DNA from: Phreatobacter sp.
GTDB taxonomy: Bacteria > Pseudomonadota > Alphaproteobacteria > Rhizobiales > Phreatobacteraceae
Reading direction: 5' to 3'
Assembly (NCBI RefSeq): GCF_016793595.1
Contig: NZ_JAEULY010000023.1
Span: 1 to 64,000, forward strand
DNA: 64,000 nt
Shown here: positions 42,007 through 51,152 of the stretch, one piece after another
Numbering within the stretch: position 1 is the stretch's first letter
How the letters are laid out: the number at the start of each line of letters is the position of its first letter
The notes under the pieces: generated by a model
Seen by the model: the letters and a program-made list of their open reading frames with translations, nothing else
Databases searched by the model: none
Told to the model about the DNA's origin: nothing
Made by a program: the position numbers and the translations under genes

Positions 42007-42759
42007 TCAATCCGCCGCTGCCATCGCGGCGGCTCCCACCGACAATGCGATGATCGCGAAGAGATAGCCGGCCGCCTTGGCGAGCGCCGCGCCGAGGATC
42101 GGCGGCTGCACGCTGGCGGTGTGCAGCATGGCCGCGATCAGGACCGCGCTCAGCGTTCCCGCCCCGATCACCGCGCAGAGAATGCCGGCTGTCCGCTCGC
42201 TGTGAACCAGCAGCCGGCGCGCGGCGCGGGCGAAGCCGACCGAGCGCCCGTCGAACGATGCGGCCAGCGCCACGGCTCCCGCCAGCAGCACCGTCATCAC
42301 CATGAGCGTCGCGAGAATCGCCGTTCCGCGCAGGACGAGACCCGGCCAGGCCGCGTTGAGCGGCGGGTCCGTCGCGGCGACCACGAGATCGAGCGCGCCG
42401 ACCAGGGCGAGCGCCGCGACGAAGACCACCAGCAGCATCAGCGCGCTTTCGCCGGTAACCCGCCCCGCGACCTTCAGGTGATGGCGCACGGGCGGCATGG
42501 CCGCATCCGGCCCCACCGCGCGCAACATGGCGACATGAGCGCCCAGCAGCACGGCGAGATGCAGGCAGGCGACCACCGTGACAGCGAGAGGCAGCTTCCA
42601 GATCAGCACGATCCGCAGTCGCAGGAAGCCTTCGGTGATGACCCCGGCCGCCACCGCGTAGGGCAGGACGTGCAGCGCCACGCGCCAGCCCGCATCCGCA
42701 AGCAGCCGCAGATAGCGGACGGCGAAGGCGGGGCTGGCACGGGCGGGCGCTTCGGTCAC
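42007..42759 (-). CDS. putative integral membrane protein, function unknown (250 aa)
   Basis: Very hydrophobic protein with about six predicted helices, for example VALHVLPYAVAAGVITEGF, LIWKLPLAVTVVACLHLAVL, ALMLLVVFVAALALVGALDL, ILATLMVMTVLLAGAVALAA, AGILCAVIGAGTLSAVLIAA and AGYLFAIIALSVGAAAMAA. I recognise no catalytic or transport motif. It lies 40 bp after the ThDP-enzyme gene on the same strand and may share its transcript. Its 3-prime end is 4 bp from the convergent irr stop. The function is not assignable from sequence. Confidence 0.75.
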   Translation of the reverse strand: MTEAPARASPAFAVRYLRLLADAGWRVALHVLPYAVAAGVITEGFLRLRIVLIWKLPLAVTVVACLHLAVLLGAHVAMLRAVGPDAAMPPVRHHLKVAGRVTGESALMLLVVFVAALALVGALDLVVAATDPPLNAAWPGLVLRGTAILATLMVMTVLLAGAVALAASFDGRSVGFARAARRLLVHSERTAGILCAVIGAGTLSAVLIAAMLHTASVQPPILGAALAKAAGYLFAIIALSVGAAAMAAAD

Positions 42760-42799
42760 ATGGCCATCATGAAGCAGCGGGCCGGCGGGCGCGAGCCCG

Positions 42800-44359
42800 T
42801 CAGTTCAGCACCTCGATGAGGAACGGGCCGCGACGCTTGTTGGCGGCGGCGAAAGCGTCGGCAAAGCCTTCCGCCGTATCGACGCGCGTCGCTTCCACGC
42901 CCATGCCCGCCGCGAGCTTCACCCAGTCGAGATTGGGATCGCCGAGGGAGAGCATGTCGTGGGCCTTCCGTCCAGGATTCTCGGCGCCGACATTGGCCAG
43001 CTCGCCCTTCAGGATCGCATAGGTGCGGTTGGCCCAGATGCAGACGGTCACGTCCAGCCGCTCGCGCGCCATGGTCCAGAGCGCCTGCAGCGAATACATG
43101 CCGGACCCGTCGGCCTGGAGCGCGATCACCTTGCGGTCCGGGCAGGCGACGGCCGCGCCGACGGCCAGCGGAAGACCCTCGCCGATGGCGCCGCCGGTCA
43201 GCGACAGCCAGTCGTGGGGCGGAGCGCCGTGAGTGTCCCGGAAGAAGTTGCGGCCGGTCGTGACCGATTCGTCGGTGACGATGGCGTTTTCGGGCAGAAG
43301 GTGGCCGACGACGGCCGCGATGGCTTCGTGGGACAGGTCGCCGCGGATCAGGTCGGGACGGCCGGGCTTGTTGAGAACGGGCGTCTCCTTCGACGCCCCG
43401 AGCCGGTCCGCGAGCCGCGCCAGCGCGTCCTCGGCATCCTCCGAAGGCTCCGCCAGCGTCACCACCTGCGCCTCCGGCGGATAGAGCAGCGACGGCTTGT
43501 TCGGATAGGCGAAGAAGGCCACCGGCGCCTTGGCGCCGACGAGAATCAGGTGTGTCACGCCCTTGGTGGCCGCAAGCGCGGTATCCACCGGATAGGGAAT
43601 GCGCTCGATGGCGACCCGCCCCGCACCGCGCTCGACGCGGCCGTTCGATCCCTCGGCGCGGAACTTGGCGCCGGTCTTGGCCGCGATCTTCGAGGCATGC
43701 TCCATCGGCTTCGCACGCACCGCCCAGGTGCCGAGAACGATGAGCGCCGTGCCGCCGCCGGCCTCGATGGCCCTGGCCGCGGCCTCGACGGCATCCTCGG
43801 CGACCTTGGCCGGGGCGGAGGGCGCGGCGACCTTGGCCGGTCCGGCACCCTCGGTCCAAGCAGTATCGGCGGGCAGGATCAGCGTTGCGATCTGGCCGGG
43901 CGCCTGCATGGCGACGGAAACCGCCTCGGCGCCGTCGGCGGCGACGTCCTTCGCCGAGATCGAGGTCTTGACCCAGTGCGACATGGTGCCGGCGATGCCC
44001 TCGATATCCGAGGTCAGCGGCGCGTCGAACTGGCGATGATAGGTCGCATGTTCACCGACGATGTTCACCACACCCGAGCGCGCACGCTTCAGGTTGTGCA
44101 GGTTGGCGAGCGAATTGGCGAGGCCGGGGCCGAGATGGAGCAGGGTCGAGGCCGGCTTGTTGACCATGCGCCAGTAGCCGTCCGCCGCGCCGGTCGTGAC
44201 CGTCTCGTGCAGGCAGAGCACGCAGCGCATGCCGTCGACGCGGTCGAGCGCCGCGACGAAGTGCATCTCGGACGTGCCGGGATTGGTGAAGCTGACGGTG
44301 ACATCGCCGGCAACGAGGGTGCGCACGAGGCTCTCGGCCCCGTTCATGGACTTGGTCAT
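42800..44359 (-). CDS. thiamine-diphosphate enzyme, acetolactate synthase large-subunit-like (519 aa)
   Basis: ThDP-dependent 2-oxoacid decarboxylase or synthase fold. The N-terminal Pyr domain has the activating Glu at about E52 in LHETVTTGAADGYWR and GEHATYHRQFDAPLTSD. A middle domain follows, then the PP domain with the ThDP/Mg motif ADGSGMYSLQAL followed by WANRTYAILKGEL. It lacks an FAD-site signature expected of genuine acetolactate synthases, and no regulatory subunit gene adjoins, so benzoylformate- or other oxoacid decarboxylase-like chemistry is more likely. It is third in the SDR-NIPSNAP-ThDP-membrane protein order. Alternative start ATG four codons later. Confidence 0.85.
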   Translation of the reverse strand: MTKSMNGAESLVRTLVAGDVTVSFTNPGTSEMHFVAALDRVDGMRCVLCLHETVTTGAADGYWRMVNKPASTLLHLGPGLANSLANLHNLKRARSGVVNIVGEHATYHRQFDAPLTSDIEGIAGTMSHWVKTSISAKDVAADGAEAVSVAMQAPGQIATLILPADTAWTEGAGPAKVAAPSAPAKVAEDAVEAAARAIEAGGGTALIVLGTWAVRAKPMEHASKIAAKTGAKFRAEGSNGRVERGAGRVAIERIPYPVDTALAATKGVTHLILVGAKAPVAFFAYPNKPSLLYPPEAQVVTLAEPSEDAEDALARLADRLGASKETPVLNKPGRPDLIRGDLSHEAIAAVVGHLLPENAIVTDESVTTGRNFFRDTHGAPPHDWLSLTGGAIGEGLPLAVGAAVACPDRKVIALQADGSGMYSLQALWTMARERLDVTVCIWANRTYAILKGELANVGAENPGRKAHDMLSLGDPNLDWVKLAAGMGVEATRVDTAEGFADAFAAANKRRGPFLIEVLN

Positions 44360-44369
44360 GTCGTGGAGA

Positions 44370-44684
44370 TCACTTCATCGGGGAGAAGGCAGTGGGAACC
44401 AGGATGCGGTTCTCCATGCGGATCAGGTTCGGCGTCGCGGCGTCCAGATAGTCGCCCCAGCCAGCGGCCTGGGCGAGCTTGGCGCGGCGCTGCTCGCGGT
44501 CGGCCATGCTGTCGTATTTCCACAGATGGACCACCTGGTTCAGCGTGCCGGTTTCGGTCACGAAGAAGCCGATGGGGTCACCCAGGATCGCCCACTGGAT
44601 CGGCTTGGCGAGCCGCTCGTAGACCTCCAGGAAGGCCTTCACCTTGCCGGGGTGGCACGTATAGGTGCGCTCGTCGATGATCAT
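44370..44684 (-). CDS. NIPSNAP family protein (104 aa)
   Basis: Small ferredoxin-like dimeric alpha/beta barrel protein of the NIPSNAP family. The typical N-terminus MIIDERTYTCHPGKVKAFLE and the motif NQVVHLWKYDSMADREQRRA are present. These proteins are of uncertain biochemical role and are often encoded in catabolic operons. It lies between an SDR gene (24 bp upstream) and a ThDP-enzyme gene (10 bp downstream), so it probably acts with them on the same substrate. Confidence 0.9.
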   Translation of the reverse strand: MIIDERTYTCHPGKVKAFLEVYERLAKPIQWAILGDPIGFFVTETGTLNQVVHLWKYDSMADREQRRAKLAQAAGWGDYLDAATPNLIRMENRILVPTAFSPMK

Positions 44685-44708
44685 GGTTCGTCCTTCAGGG
44701 GGTAGGTG

Positions 44709-45488
44709 TCAGGAGCCGCGCAGGCCGATGCGCTGGCCGCCGTCGACGGTGATGGTGGTGCCGGTCATGAACGCGCCAGCCTCCGACAGCAGTAGCAGCA
44801 GCGCGCCGTCGAGCTCGTGTTCGCGGCCGAACCGGCCGACGGGAATGTCCCGTGTCATCTCCGCGCCCTTGCCCGATGTTAGGTAGTCGCGGTTGATGTC
44901 GGTAACGACATAGCCGGGCGCGATGGCGTTGACCCGGATGCCCTTGAACGCCCATTCGAGCGCCAGCGCCTGCGTCAGCTGGATGACCGCCGCCTTGGAG
45001 GTGGCGTAGGAGGCGTTGCCCTTGCCGACGCCGTAGCCGAGGATCGAGGCGATATTGACGATCGAGCCGTGCTTGCCGGCCTTCAGCAGCCGCTGGGCGG
45101 CCTCGCGGGCGGTGTAGAAGACGCCGTCGAGATTGGTCGCCATGGTCCGGCGCCAGGCGTCGTCGGAAATCTCGGCGGCGCGCCCGGCCTCGGCGATGCC
45201 GGCATTGGCGACCACCGCGTCCACGGTGCCGAAAGCCTTCTCGGCGGCATCGAAGGCGGCACTGATCGAAGCGGTGTCGGTGACGTCGCCGGACACGGCG
45301 ATGGCCTTGCCGCCCGCCTTGCGAATGGCGTCCGCGACGTTCTCGACCTTCTCGGCGCGACGCGCGACCGCGACGACTTCGGCGCCATGCTCGGCCAGCG
45401 CCATGCAGAACCGCGCGCCGAGGCCCGTTCCGGCGCCGGTCACCAGCGCAACGCGGCCGGTCATGTCCAGAAGGTCTCTCGGCGCCAC
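44709..45488 (-). CDS. SDR family NAD(P)-dependent oxidoreductase (259 aa)
   Basis: Classical SDR: cofactor motif VTGAGTGLGARFCMAL, NAGIAEAG, catalytic Ser in NIASILGYGVGKGN and YATSK as YxxxK, ending MTGTTITVDGGQRIGLRG. The start is GTG 45488 with AAGGAG 6 nt upstream; ATG 45464 is possible. It heads a four-gene leftward unit with NIPSNAP, a ThDP enzyme and a membrane protein, divergent from opgG. A plausible order is oxidation of a hydroxyacid to an oxoacid, then ThDP-dependent decarboxylation; this is inference. Confidence 0.92.
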   Translation of the reverse strand: MAPRDLLDMTGRVALVTGAGTGLGARFCMALAEHGAEVVAVARRAEKVENVADAIRKAGGKAIAVSGDVTDTASISAAFDAAEKAFGTVDAVVANAGIAEAGRAAEISDDAWRRTMATNLDGVFYTAREAAQRLLKAGKHGSIVNIASILGYGVGKGNASYATSKAAVIQLTQALALEWAFKGIRVNAIAPGYVVTDINRDYLTSGKGAEMTRDIPVGRFGREHELDGALLLLLSEAGAFMTGTTITVDGGQRIGLRGS

Positions 45489-45679
45489 TGATCTCTCCTT
45501 GTTCGGGTGGCGCACACTGGCAAAGGTGCACACCGCCCGGCAAGACGGCCCTGCGCCGGACAGCGATGCAGCTCGATGCGGTACCGTCCACCCCTGCCCC
45601 TTGACGAGGCCGGCGGGAAGGCCGCATGTCCCATGCCGTGCCGCCGATCCGGCACGCGTGACCGGTTTCCAGAGGCCTT

Positions 45680-47278
45680 ATGAACCTGCCTGCCTTCGCC
45701 CGCCGCGATGCCCTGAAGCTGATCGCCGCAGCAGGCATTGCCTGGCCGGCCGCCGGCCGCGCCCAGACGCAGAACAGCCAGCCGCCCGCGCCGCAGGCCG
45801 GCACGCCCCAGCCGCAGGCCCGGTTCGGCTATGAGGAGGTCGAGCGCCGCGCCCGCGATCTCGCCGCCCTGCCCTACGAGGCGCCGCGCAACGAATTGCC
45901 GCAGCCCCTGCAGAGCCTGTCCTTCGACCAGTATCGCGATCTGCGCTTCCGCACCGACCGGTCCTTCATCGCTCAGGCCGGCGGTCCGTTCCGCATGCAG
46001 ATGTTCCATCTCGGCTTCATCTACCGCACGCCGGTCGTGGTGAACGTCATCCGCGACGGCATCGCGACGCCGATCCCCTATGCCGCCTCGCTGTTCGACT
46101 ACGGCCGCAACCGGTTCGAGCGGCCGCTGCCGGTCGATCTCGGCTTCGCCGGCTTCCGCATCCACCACCCGCTCAACGATCCGCGCGTCCACGACGAGCT
46201 GATCTCGTTCCTCGGTGCGAGCTACTTCCGTTTCCTCGGGCGCGGCCAGAAATATGGCCTCTCGGCCCGCGGCATCGCCGTCAACACGGCCGGCCCCGGA
46301 CAGGAGGAATTCCCGTACTTTCGCGAATTCTGGGTCGATACCCCGGCCGCCGATTCACAATCCTGCGTGATCTACGCCCTGCTCGACGGCGAGAGCCTCA
46401 CGGGCGCGTTCCGCTTCACGGTCTTCCCGGCGCAGGAAACCGTGCTGGACGTGCGCTGCACGCTGTTTCCCCGCCGCGCCATCCCCAAGCTCGGCGTCGC
46501 GCCCCTCACCTCGATGTTCTTCTATGCGGAGAACGACCGGCGCAGCTTCGACGACTACCGGCCGGAACTGCACGATTCCGATGGCCTGCTGATCCATTCC
46601 GATACCGGTGAGTGGATCTGGCGACCGCTGCGCAACCCGCGCAGCGTCGAGGTTTCGCAATTCGCCGACCGGCAGGTGCGCGGCTTCGGCCTGATGCAGC
46701 GCGACCGCATCTTCGAGCACTATCAGGACCTCGACCTCGCCTATGAGCAGCGGCCGAGCTACTGGGTCGAGCCGCGCGAGGGCTTTACCGAAGGCCGGGT
46801 CGAGCTGGTCGAGATCCCGACCACCGACGAGACCAACGACAATATCGTCGCCTACTGGGTGCCGAACCGCGCTGTCGAGCAGGGCCAGACGCTGACCTTC
46901 GCCTATCGCATCGTCTCGACGATCAACGAGGCGCGGCTGCATCCCGGCGGCTATGCCAGCAACACCTACCGCACGCGGCCCGTGGCGCTCGGTTCGGGCG
47001 AGCCCGTCGCACCCAATTCCACGCGCTTCATCATCGATTTCGTCGGCGGCGACCTCGAATACCACCTGCCGCACCCGGATTCGGTGCAGATCGTGCCTTC
47101 GGCGACGCAGGCGCGGATCATCCGCACCTTCCTCGTACCCAACGCCCAGACGCGCGGCTTCCGCGCCGGCATCGACGTGGTGGGAGAGGCGGGCCAGACC
47201 GCCAACCTCCGGGCCTTCCTGCGCACCGGCAACCGCGCGCTGACCGAGACCTGGACTTTCCCCTGGAAGGTCGACTGA
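45680..47278 (+). CDS. opgG: glucan biosynthesis protein OpgG/MdoG (532 aa)
   Basis: Periplasmic protein of osmoregulated periplasmic glucan metabolism; recent work on the OpgG/OpgD family reports beta-1,2-glucanase activity in some members. The N-terminal signal LPAFARRDALKLIAAAGIAW ends near GRAQT and has Arg-Arg, so Tat export is possible. It then has YEEVERRARDLAALPYEAP, MFHLGFIYRTPVVVNVI, GASYFRFLGRGQKYGLSARG, MFFYAENDRRSFDDYRPELHDSDG and the Ig-like C-terminus FIIDFVGGDLEYHLP. Length is standard. The glucosyltransferase partner OpgH is not adjacent. It is monocistronic and convergent with the zinc operon. Confidence 0.94.
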   Translation: MNLPAFARRDALKLIAAAGIAWPAAGRAQTQNSQPPAPQAGTPQPQARFGYEEVERRARDLAALPYEAPRNELPQPLQSLSFDQYRDLRFRTDRSFIAQAGGPFRMQMFHLGFIYRTPVVVNVIRDGIATPIPYAASLFDYGRNRFERPLPVDLGFAGFRIHHPLNDPRVHDELISFLGASYFRFLGRGQKYGLSARGIAVNTAGPGQEEFPYFREFWVDTPAADSQSCVIYALLDGESLTGAFRFTVFPAQETVLDVRCTLFPRRAIPKLGVAPLTSMFFYAENDRRSFDDYRPELHDSDGLLIHSDTGEWIWRPLRNPRSVEVSQFADRQVRGFGLMQRDRIFEHYQDLDLAYEQRPSYWVEPREGFTEGRVELVEIPTTDETNDNIVAYWVPNRAVEQGQTLTFAYRIVSTINEARLHPGGYASNTYRTRPVALGSGEPVAPNSTRFIIDFVGGDLEYHLPHPDSVQIVPSATQARIIRTFLVPNAQTRGFRAGIDVVGEAGQTANLRAFLRTGNRALTETWTFPWKVD

Positions 47279-47368
47279 CGCCACGGCGCTGGTGAAGCCG
47301 GAGCGACGCAGCCGCTTGCGGCCAGCGGCACTCGTCGCTCACGCCATGGCAATCCCTCTGTTCCTGCG

Positions 47369-48097
47369 CTATTGCCCGCGCGCAAGCCAGCGGCGGCGAA
47401 GCTCGCCCGCCGCGACCGCGAGCACGATCAGCGCGAGATAGCCGCGCGTCATCCAGGTCTGCCAGACGAGCAGATGATCGCGCTGCTCGGCCGAGACACC
47501 AGTCCCCTGCCGGGCTGCGAGATCGGTCGAGACTTCGGCAGCCATGCGGACAAAGCCGAGCGCTGCAAGTCCCGGCACGAGGATCAGGACCGCGAGAAAG
47601 CCAGGCCAGGCGCGCTCAAGCGGTCGATAGCGCCGCAGCGTGATCCACAGGCCAAGGCAGCCGTGGATCCAGCCGGGCGCGAGGAGGGCGAGCTGCCAGC
47701 CCTCGGCGCCGGAGGTCACGAGGCCGGACACCGTGCCGCCATAGCTCGGCACCACATCGTAGAGCGTCGCCTTGAGACGCGTGCTGACGACGTAGCCGAT
47801 CAGCAGCAACGGCAGCGAGAAGCCCGACCCCAGCCGAATGATCTCGATGGCCGGCAACTTCCAGTTTCGGCGCAGGAAGACGGTGCGCAGGGCCAGCGCG
47901 AAATGCACGCCCGTCGCTCCATTGAGCAGCGCGCTTCCCGGTCGGCTGTGCCACAGGGCTATGGACCAGCCCAGCACCTGCTCGGCGCGCTCCAGCGAGA
48001 CCGCGCCGAGGGCGTGATTGAGAAGGTGAAAGGAAATATAGGCGAACAGAACGAGCCCGGAGCCGAGGCGCAGGCGTCGAACCGTCGTCTCACTCAC
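47369..48097 (-). CDS. six-helix membrane protein resembling the heme-type anchor of adenylate cyclases, no cyclase domain (242 aa)
   Basis: Six hydrophobic helices at about residues 11-30, 54-72, 90-105, 133-152, 164-183 and 215-232. His residues lie within helices 1 (H24/H28 in FHLLNHALG), 2 (H65 in [10 protein letters not shown]) and 4 (H145 in [10 protein letters not shown]), as in the SdhC/FrdC-like diheme cytochrome b fold. The start [20 protein letters not shown] and the HLLNHALG pattern match the membrane domain that precedes the ferredoxin and cyclase domains of rhizobial CyaC-type cyclases, but this protein stops right after helix 6 ([11 protein letters not shown]). Its GTG start overlaps the stop of the zinc GTPase as GTGA, so it is coupled to the zinc operon. 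Function unknown; heme binding is inferred. Confidence 0.72.
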   Translation of the reverse strand: MSETTVRRLRLGSGLVLFAYISFHLLNHALGAVSLERAEQVLGWSIALWHSRPGSALLNGATGVHFALALRTVFLRRNWKLPAIEIIRLGSGFSLPLLLIGYVVSTRLKATLYDVVPSYGGTVSGLVTSGAEGWQLALLAPGWIHGCLGLWITLRRYRPLERAWPGFLAVLILVPGLAALGFVRMAAEVSTDLAARQGTGVSAEQRDHLLVWQTWMTRGYLALIVLAVAAGELRRRWLARGQ

Positions 48098-49242
48098 GCC
48101 GTCAGCGCCTCGAAGCCGGCCTTGATCTTGTCGACCGGCAGTTCGCGGCCGATGAAGACGAGCCGGCTCTCGCGCTTCTCATCGTCCTTCCAGGCGCGCT
48201 GATGATCGCCGTCGAGGATCATGTGCACGCCCTGGAACACGAAGCGGTCCGGATCGTCCCGGAACGCGACGATGCCCTTGCAGCGCAGGATCTTCGGCCC
48301 TTCGACCTGCGTCAGGTCCTGAATCCAGGGAAAGAACCGGTCGGGATCGAGCGCCTTGTCGGTGCGCAGCGAGAGCGATTGCATGTGCTCGTCGTGATAG
48401 TGCTTCAGGCCGCCATGGCTCGGATGGTCGCAGTCCGGGCCGCAGGAATGATCATGATGGTCGTGGTCATGGTCATGCCCGTGGTGATGGTCGTGATCGT
48501 GGCCATGGTCATGACCGTGATGGTGATCGTGCCCGTGATCATGGCCGTGATGATGGTGGTGCCCGTCGTCCTTCTGCAGGAAGGCCGGCTCGATCTCCAG
48601 GATGCGCTCCAGGTCGAAGGCGCCGCGCCCGAGCACGTCCTCCAGCGCCACCGCGCATTTCTGCGTCCGGTGCAGCACCGCATAGGGATTGATGGCGCGG
48701 ATGCGCGCCTCGACCTCGCGCAGCTGCGCAGGCGTCACGAGATCGGTCTTGTTCAGGAGGATCACGTCGGCGAAGGCGATCTGGTTCTTCGCCTCCGGCG
48801 CGTCCTTCAGCCGGTCGAGCAGCCACTTGGCGTCGGCGACCGTGACGACGGCGTCGAGCGCGGTCTTGGCGCCAACCTCCTCGTCGACGAAGAAGGTCTG
48901 GGCGACGGGGGCCGGGTCGGCGAGGCCGGTCGTCTCGACGATGATCGCGTCGAACTTGCCCTTACGGCGCATCAGCCCCTCGATGATGCGGATGAGGTCG
49001 CCGCGCACGGTGCAGCAGATGCAGCCGTTGTTCATCTCGAACACTTCCTCGTCCGCGCCGACGACGAGATCGTTGTCGATGCCGATCTCGCCGAACTCGT
49101 TGACGATCACGGCGAACTTCTTGCCGTGGTTCTCGGTCAGGATGCGGTTGAGCAGCGTCGTCTTGCCCGCGCCGAGATAGCCGGTCAGCACGGTGACGGG
49201 GATCTTGCTCAGGGCGGCTGCGGTCGGGGCGGCGTCGGTCAT
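48094..49242 (-). CDS. CobW/ZNG family zinc-chaperone GTPase with His-rich insert (382 aa)
   Basis: COG0523 G3E GTPase. Walker A is [15 protein letters not shown], the metal motif CxCC is in [12 protein letters not shown], Walker B is in [11 protein letters not shown] and the base-specificity motif is LLNKTDLV. Between the GTPase and the C-terminal CobW_C domain is a roughly 60-residue segment with about 29 His plus two Cys in [11 protein letters not shown], a probable zinc store or sensor. The C-terminus [20 protein letters not shown] is typical. Placed after znuA in a Zur-boxed operon, it most likely delivers zinc to client enzymes under limitation. Start 49242 is chosen; the frame to 49626 lies antisense in znuA sequence. 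Confidence 0.93.
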   Translation of the reverse strand: MTDAAPTAAALSKIPVTVLTGYLGAGKTTLLNRILTENHGKKFAVIVNEFGEIGIDNDLVVGADEEVFEMNNGCICCTVRGDLIRIIEGLMRRKGKFDAIIVETTGLADPAPVAQTFFVDEEVGAKTALDAVVTVADAKWLLDRLKDAPEAKNQIAFADVILLNKTDLVTPAQLREVEARIRAINPYAVLHRTQKCAVALEDVLGRGAFDLERILEIEPAFLQKDDGHHHHHGHDHGHDHHHGHDHGHDHDHHHGHDHDHDHHDHSCGPDCDHPSHGGLKHYHDEHMQSLSLRTDKALDPDRFFPWIQDLTQVEGPKILRCKGIVAFRDDPDRFVFQGVHMILDGDHQRAWKDDEKRESRLVFIGRELPVDKIKAGFEALTA

Positions 49243-49309
49243 GTCGGTCGTCCGGATGGAATGGTTCGGAGCATCATATAGGAAGCGGAGCGGCTGGCGG
49301 AATGGCCGC

Positions 49310-50233
49310 TCACGCCGCCCTGATCGCCTCGACGATCTGGCGTGTATTGTGCCGGATGAGGTCGATATAGGTCGCGGCCGGGCCGCCGGCCTCCGACAGG
49401 GCGTCGGAATAGAGCCGCCCGCCGATCTTCGCGCCCGTTTCCGCGGCGATCCGCTGGATCGAACGCGGGTCGGCGATGTTCTCCATGAACACGGCGGCGA
49501 CCTTCCGCTCGCGCACCTGCCGGATGATCGCCGCGACCTCGCGCGCGGAGGGCTCGGATTCCGAGGACACACCGCGCAGCGCGACGAACTCGACCCCATA
49601 GGCTCCGGAATAGTAGCGGAAGGCATCGTGGGTGGTGAGGATGCGGCGCTGCGCGGCGGGAATCGCCGACATCGCGGCCTTCACCTCCGCATCGAGCGCA
49701 TCGAGCTTCGCCACATAGGCCACCGCTGCGGCGGCGAATGCCTCGCGGCGCGCCGGATCGGCCTCGCCCAGCGCAGCGGCGATGTTCCGTGCATAGGTCT
49801 TCACATTGGCAACGTTCTGCCAGGCGTGAGGGTCGTTCGCGCCGTGCGAATGACCGTGCGAGTGTCCGTGCGAATGGCCGCTCTCGGCCTTCAGCGGCGT
49901 GACGCCCTCGCTGGCCGTGACAACCTTCGCACGCGTGCCGGAGGAACGGATCAGCCTCTGGATCCAGCCCTCGAAACCGAGACCGTTGACGACGACGAGC
50001 CGCGCCTGTGCCAGTTGCCGGGCATCAGCGGGGGTCGGCGCGTAGGAATGGGCGTCGCCATCCGCCCCGACCAGCGCGGACACCGCGACATGGTCGCCGC
50101 CGATCGCCTTCACGACGTCGGCGAGGATGGAGAAGGTCGCGACCACCGCGACCGGCCCCTGCTGCGCATGACCGGCGCGGGCGAGGAACGGGACGGCCAT
50201 CAGGCCGGAAACGGCGGAACGGCGCGATAACAT
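49310..50233 (-). CDS. znuA: zinc ABC transporter substrate-binding protein ZnuA (307 aa)
   Basis: Cluster A-I periplasmic metal receptor. Signal peptide [20 protein letters not shown], cleavage near GHAQQ. Metal ligands expected at the conserved His in [20 protein letters not shown], the His in [19 protein letters not shown], the His in [20 protein letters not shown] and the Asp/Glu near NIADPRS. A His-rich loop [17 protein letters not shown], typical of zinc ZnuA, precedes the second ligand. It follows znuB by 42 bp, and a Zur-like box inside znuB lies about 170 bp upstream, suggesting its own zinc-responsive promoter. Confidence 0.95.
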   Translation of the reverse strand: MLSRRSAVSGLMAVPFLARAGHAQQGPVAVVATFSILADVVKAIGGDHVAVSALVGADGDAHSYAPTPADARQLAQARLVVVNGLGFEGWIQRLIRSSGTRAKVVTASEGVTPLKAESGHSHGHSHGHSHGANDPHAWQNVANVKTYARNIAAALGEADPARREAFAAAAVAYVAKLDALDAEVKAAMSAIPAAQRRILTTHDAFRYYSGAYGVEFVALRGVSSESEPSAREVAAIIRQVRERKVAAVFMENIADPRSIQRIAAETGAKIGGRLYSDALSEAGGPAATYIDLIRHNTRQIVEAIRAA

Positions 50234-50275
50234 GCGGCAAAACCCCTTGTGGAGGCCCTCTGATGACGGGTCGGC

Positions 50276-51142
50276 CTAGGCCTCGCGGTGCCGCGCCGGC
50301 CAGTAGGTGGGCAGAAGCCCTCCCCGCGGACCGAAGACCAGCGACACCAGATAGATCACCCCCGCCACGAGGACGATCGAAGGGCCGGACGGTGTCGACA
50401 TGTTATAAGATAACATTAGACCTGCATAGCCCGAAACGATGCCGATGAGGACGGCGATCGCCGCCAGCGCGGTGACATCGCGCGCCCAGAACCGCGCGGC
50501 GATGGCCGGCAGCATCATCAGACCGACCGCCAGCAAGGTGCCGAGCGCATGGAAGCCGGCAACGAGGTTGAGCACGACCAGAGCGAGGAAGACGAGGTGC
50601 GCCGGCGCGCCAGCGCGCGAGACCGAACGGAGGAATCCGGGATCGACGCAGTCCAGCACCAGCGGTCGCCAAAGCACGGCGAGCGCGACCAGCGTCACCG
50701 TGGCGATGCCGGCGAGCAGCAGCAGGGTCGGGTCGTCGAGAGCGAGCACGGAGCCGAACAGCACGCGGAACAGGTCGACATTCGAGCCCCGCGTGGAGAT
50801 GACGATCACGCCGAGCGCCAGCGAGATCAGGTAGAAGGCGGCCAGCGAGGCATCCTCCTTGAGCGCGGTGAAACGGGCGACCAGCCCGGCCGTGAGCGCC
50901 ACCGCGAAGCCGGCGGCGATGCCGCCGAGGGTCATCGGCACCAGCGCCAGCCCGAACAGAAGATAGCCGACCGCCGCCCCCGGCAGGATGGCATGCGCCA
51001 TGGCGTCGCCCATCAGCGACATGCGCCGCAACATGAGGAAGACGCCGACCGGCGCGCCGCCGAGCGACAGCGCCACCGCGCCGACCAGCGCGCGGCGCAT
51101 GAACTCGAACTCGACGAAGGGGCCGATGAGAAGATCGTACAT
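50276..51142 (-). CDS. znuB: zinc ABC transporter permease ZnuB (288 aa)
   Basis: Metal-type ABC-3 family permease. About eight helices with MRRALVGAVALSLGGAPVGV, LMLRRMSLMGDAMAHAILPG, DLFRVLFGSVLALDDPTLLL and the pore-lining FHALGTLLAVGLMMLPAIAA. Length is normal. It is 10 bp after znuC. Near the 3-prime end the codons ATG TTA TCT TAT AAC ATG are unusually AT-rich for this gene and contain a perfect Zur-like palindrome. It works with ZnuC and ZnuA. Confidence 0.95.
   Translation of the reverse strand: MYDLLIGPFVEFEFMRRALVGAVALSLGGAPVGVFLMLRRMSLMGDAMAHAILPGAAVGYLLFGLALVPMTLGGIAAGFAVALTAGLVARFTALKEDASLAAFYLISLALGVIVISTRGSNVDLFRVLFGSVLALDDPTLLLLAGIATVTLVALAVLWRPLVLDCVDPGFLRSVSRAGAPAHLVFLALVVLNLVAGFHALGTLLAVGLMMLPAIAARFWARDVTALAAIAVLIGIVSGYAGLMLSYNMSTPSGPSIVLVAGVIYLVSLVFGPRGGLLPTYWPARHREA
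50400..50416. promoter_or_regulatory. internal Zur-like box inside znuB, upstream of znuA
   Basis: ATGTTAT-AAG-ATAACAT is a perfect 7+3+7 palindrome with the same arms and spacing as the E. coli Zur box core. It lies within the znuB reading frame, 167-183 bp before the znuA start. It forces TTA and TCT codons that are rare around it. Confidence 0.72.
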
Positions 51143-51152
51143 GGTTCGCCGC

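Noticed and set aside
42800..44359. Genuine acetolactate synthase IlvB for valine synthesis
   Set aside because: No small subunit gene adjoins and the FAD-related signature is not evident; the NIPSNAP/SDR context points to catabolism.
48430..48570. Tandem repeat that resembles a repeat array
   Set aside because: The repeats are His/Asp codons within the CobW GTPase frame, with no spacers of constant length, so it is not a CRISPR or VNTR outside a gene.
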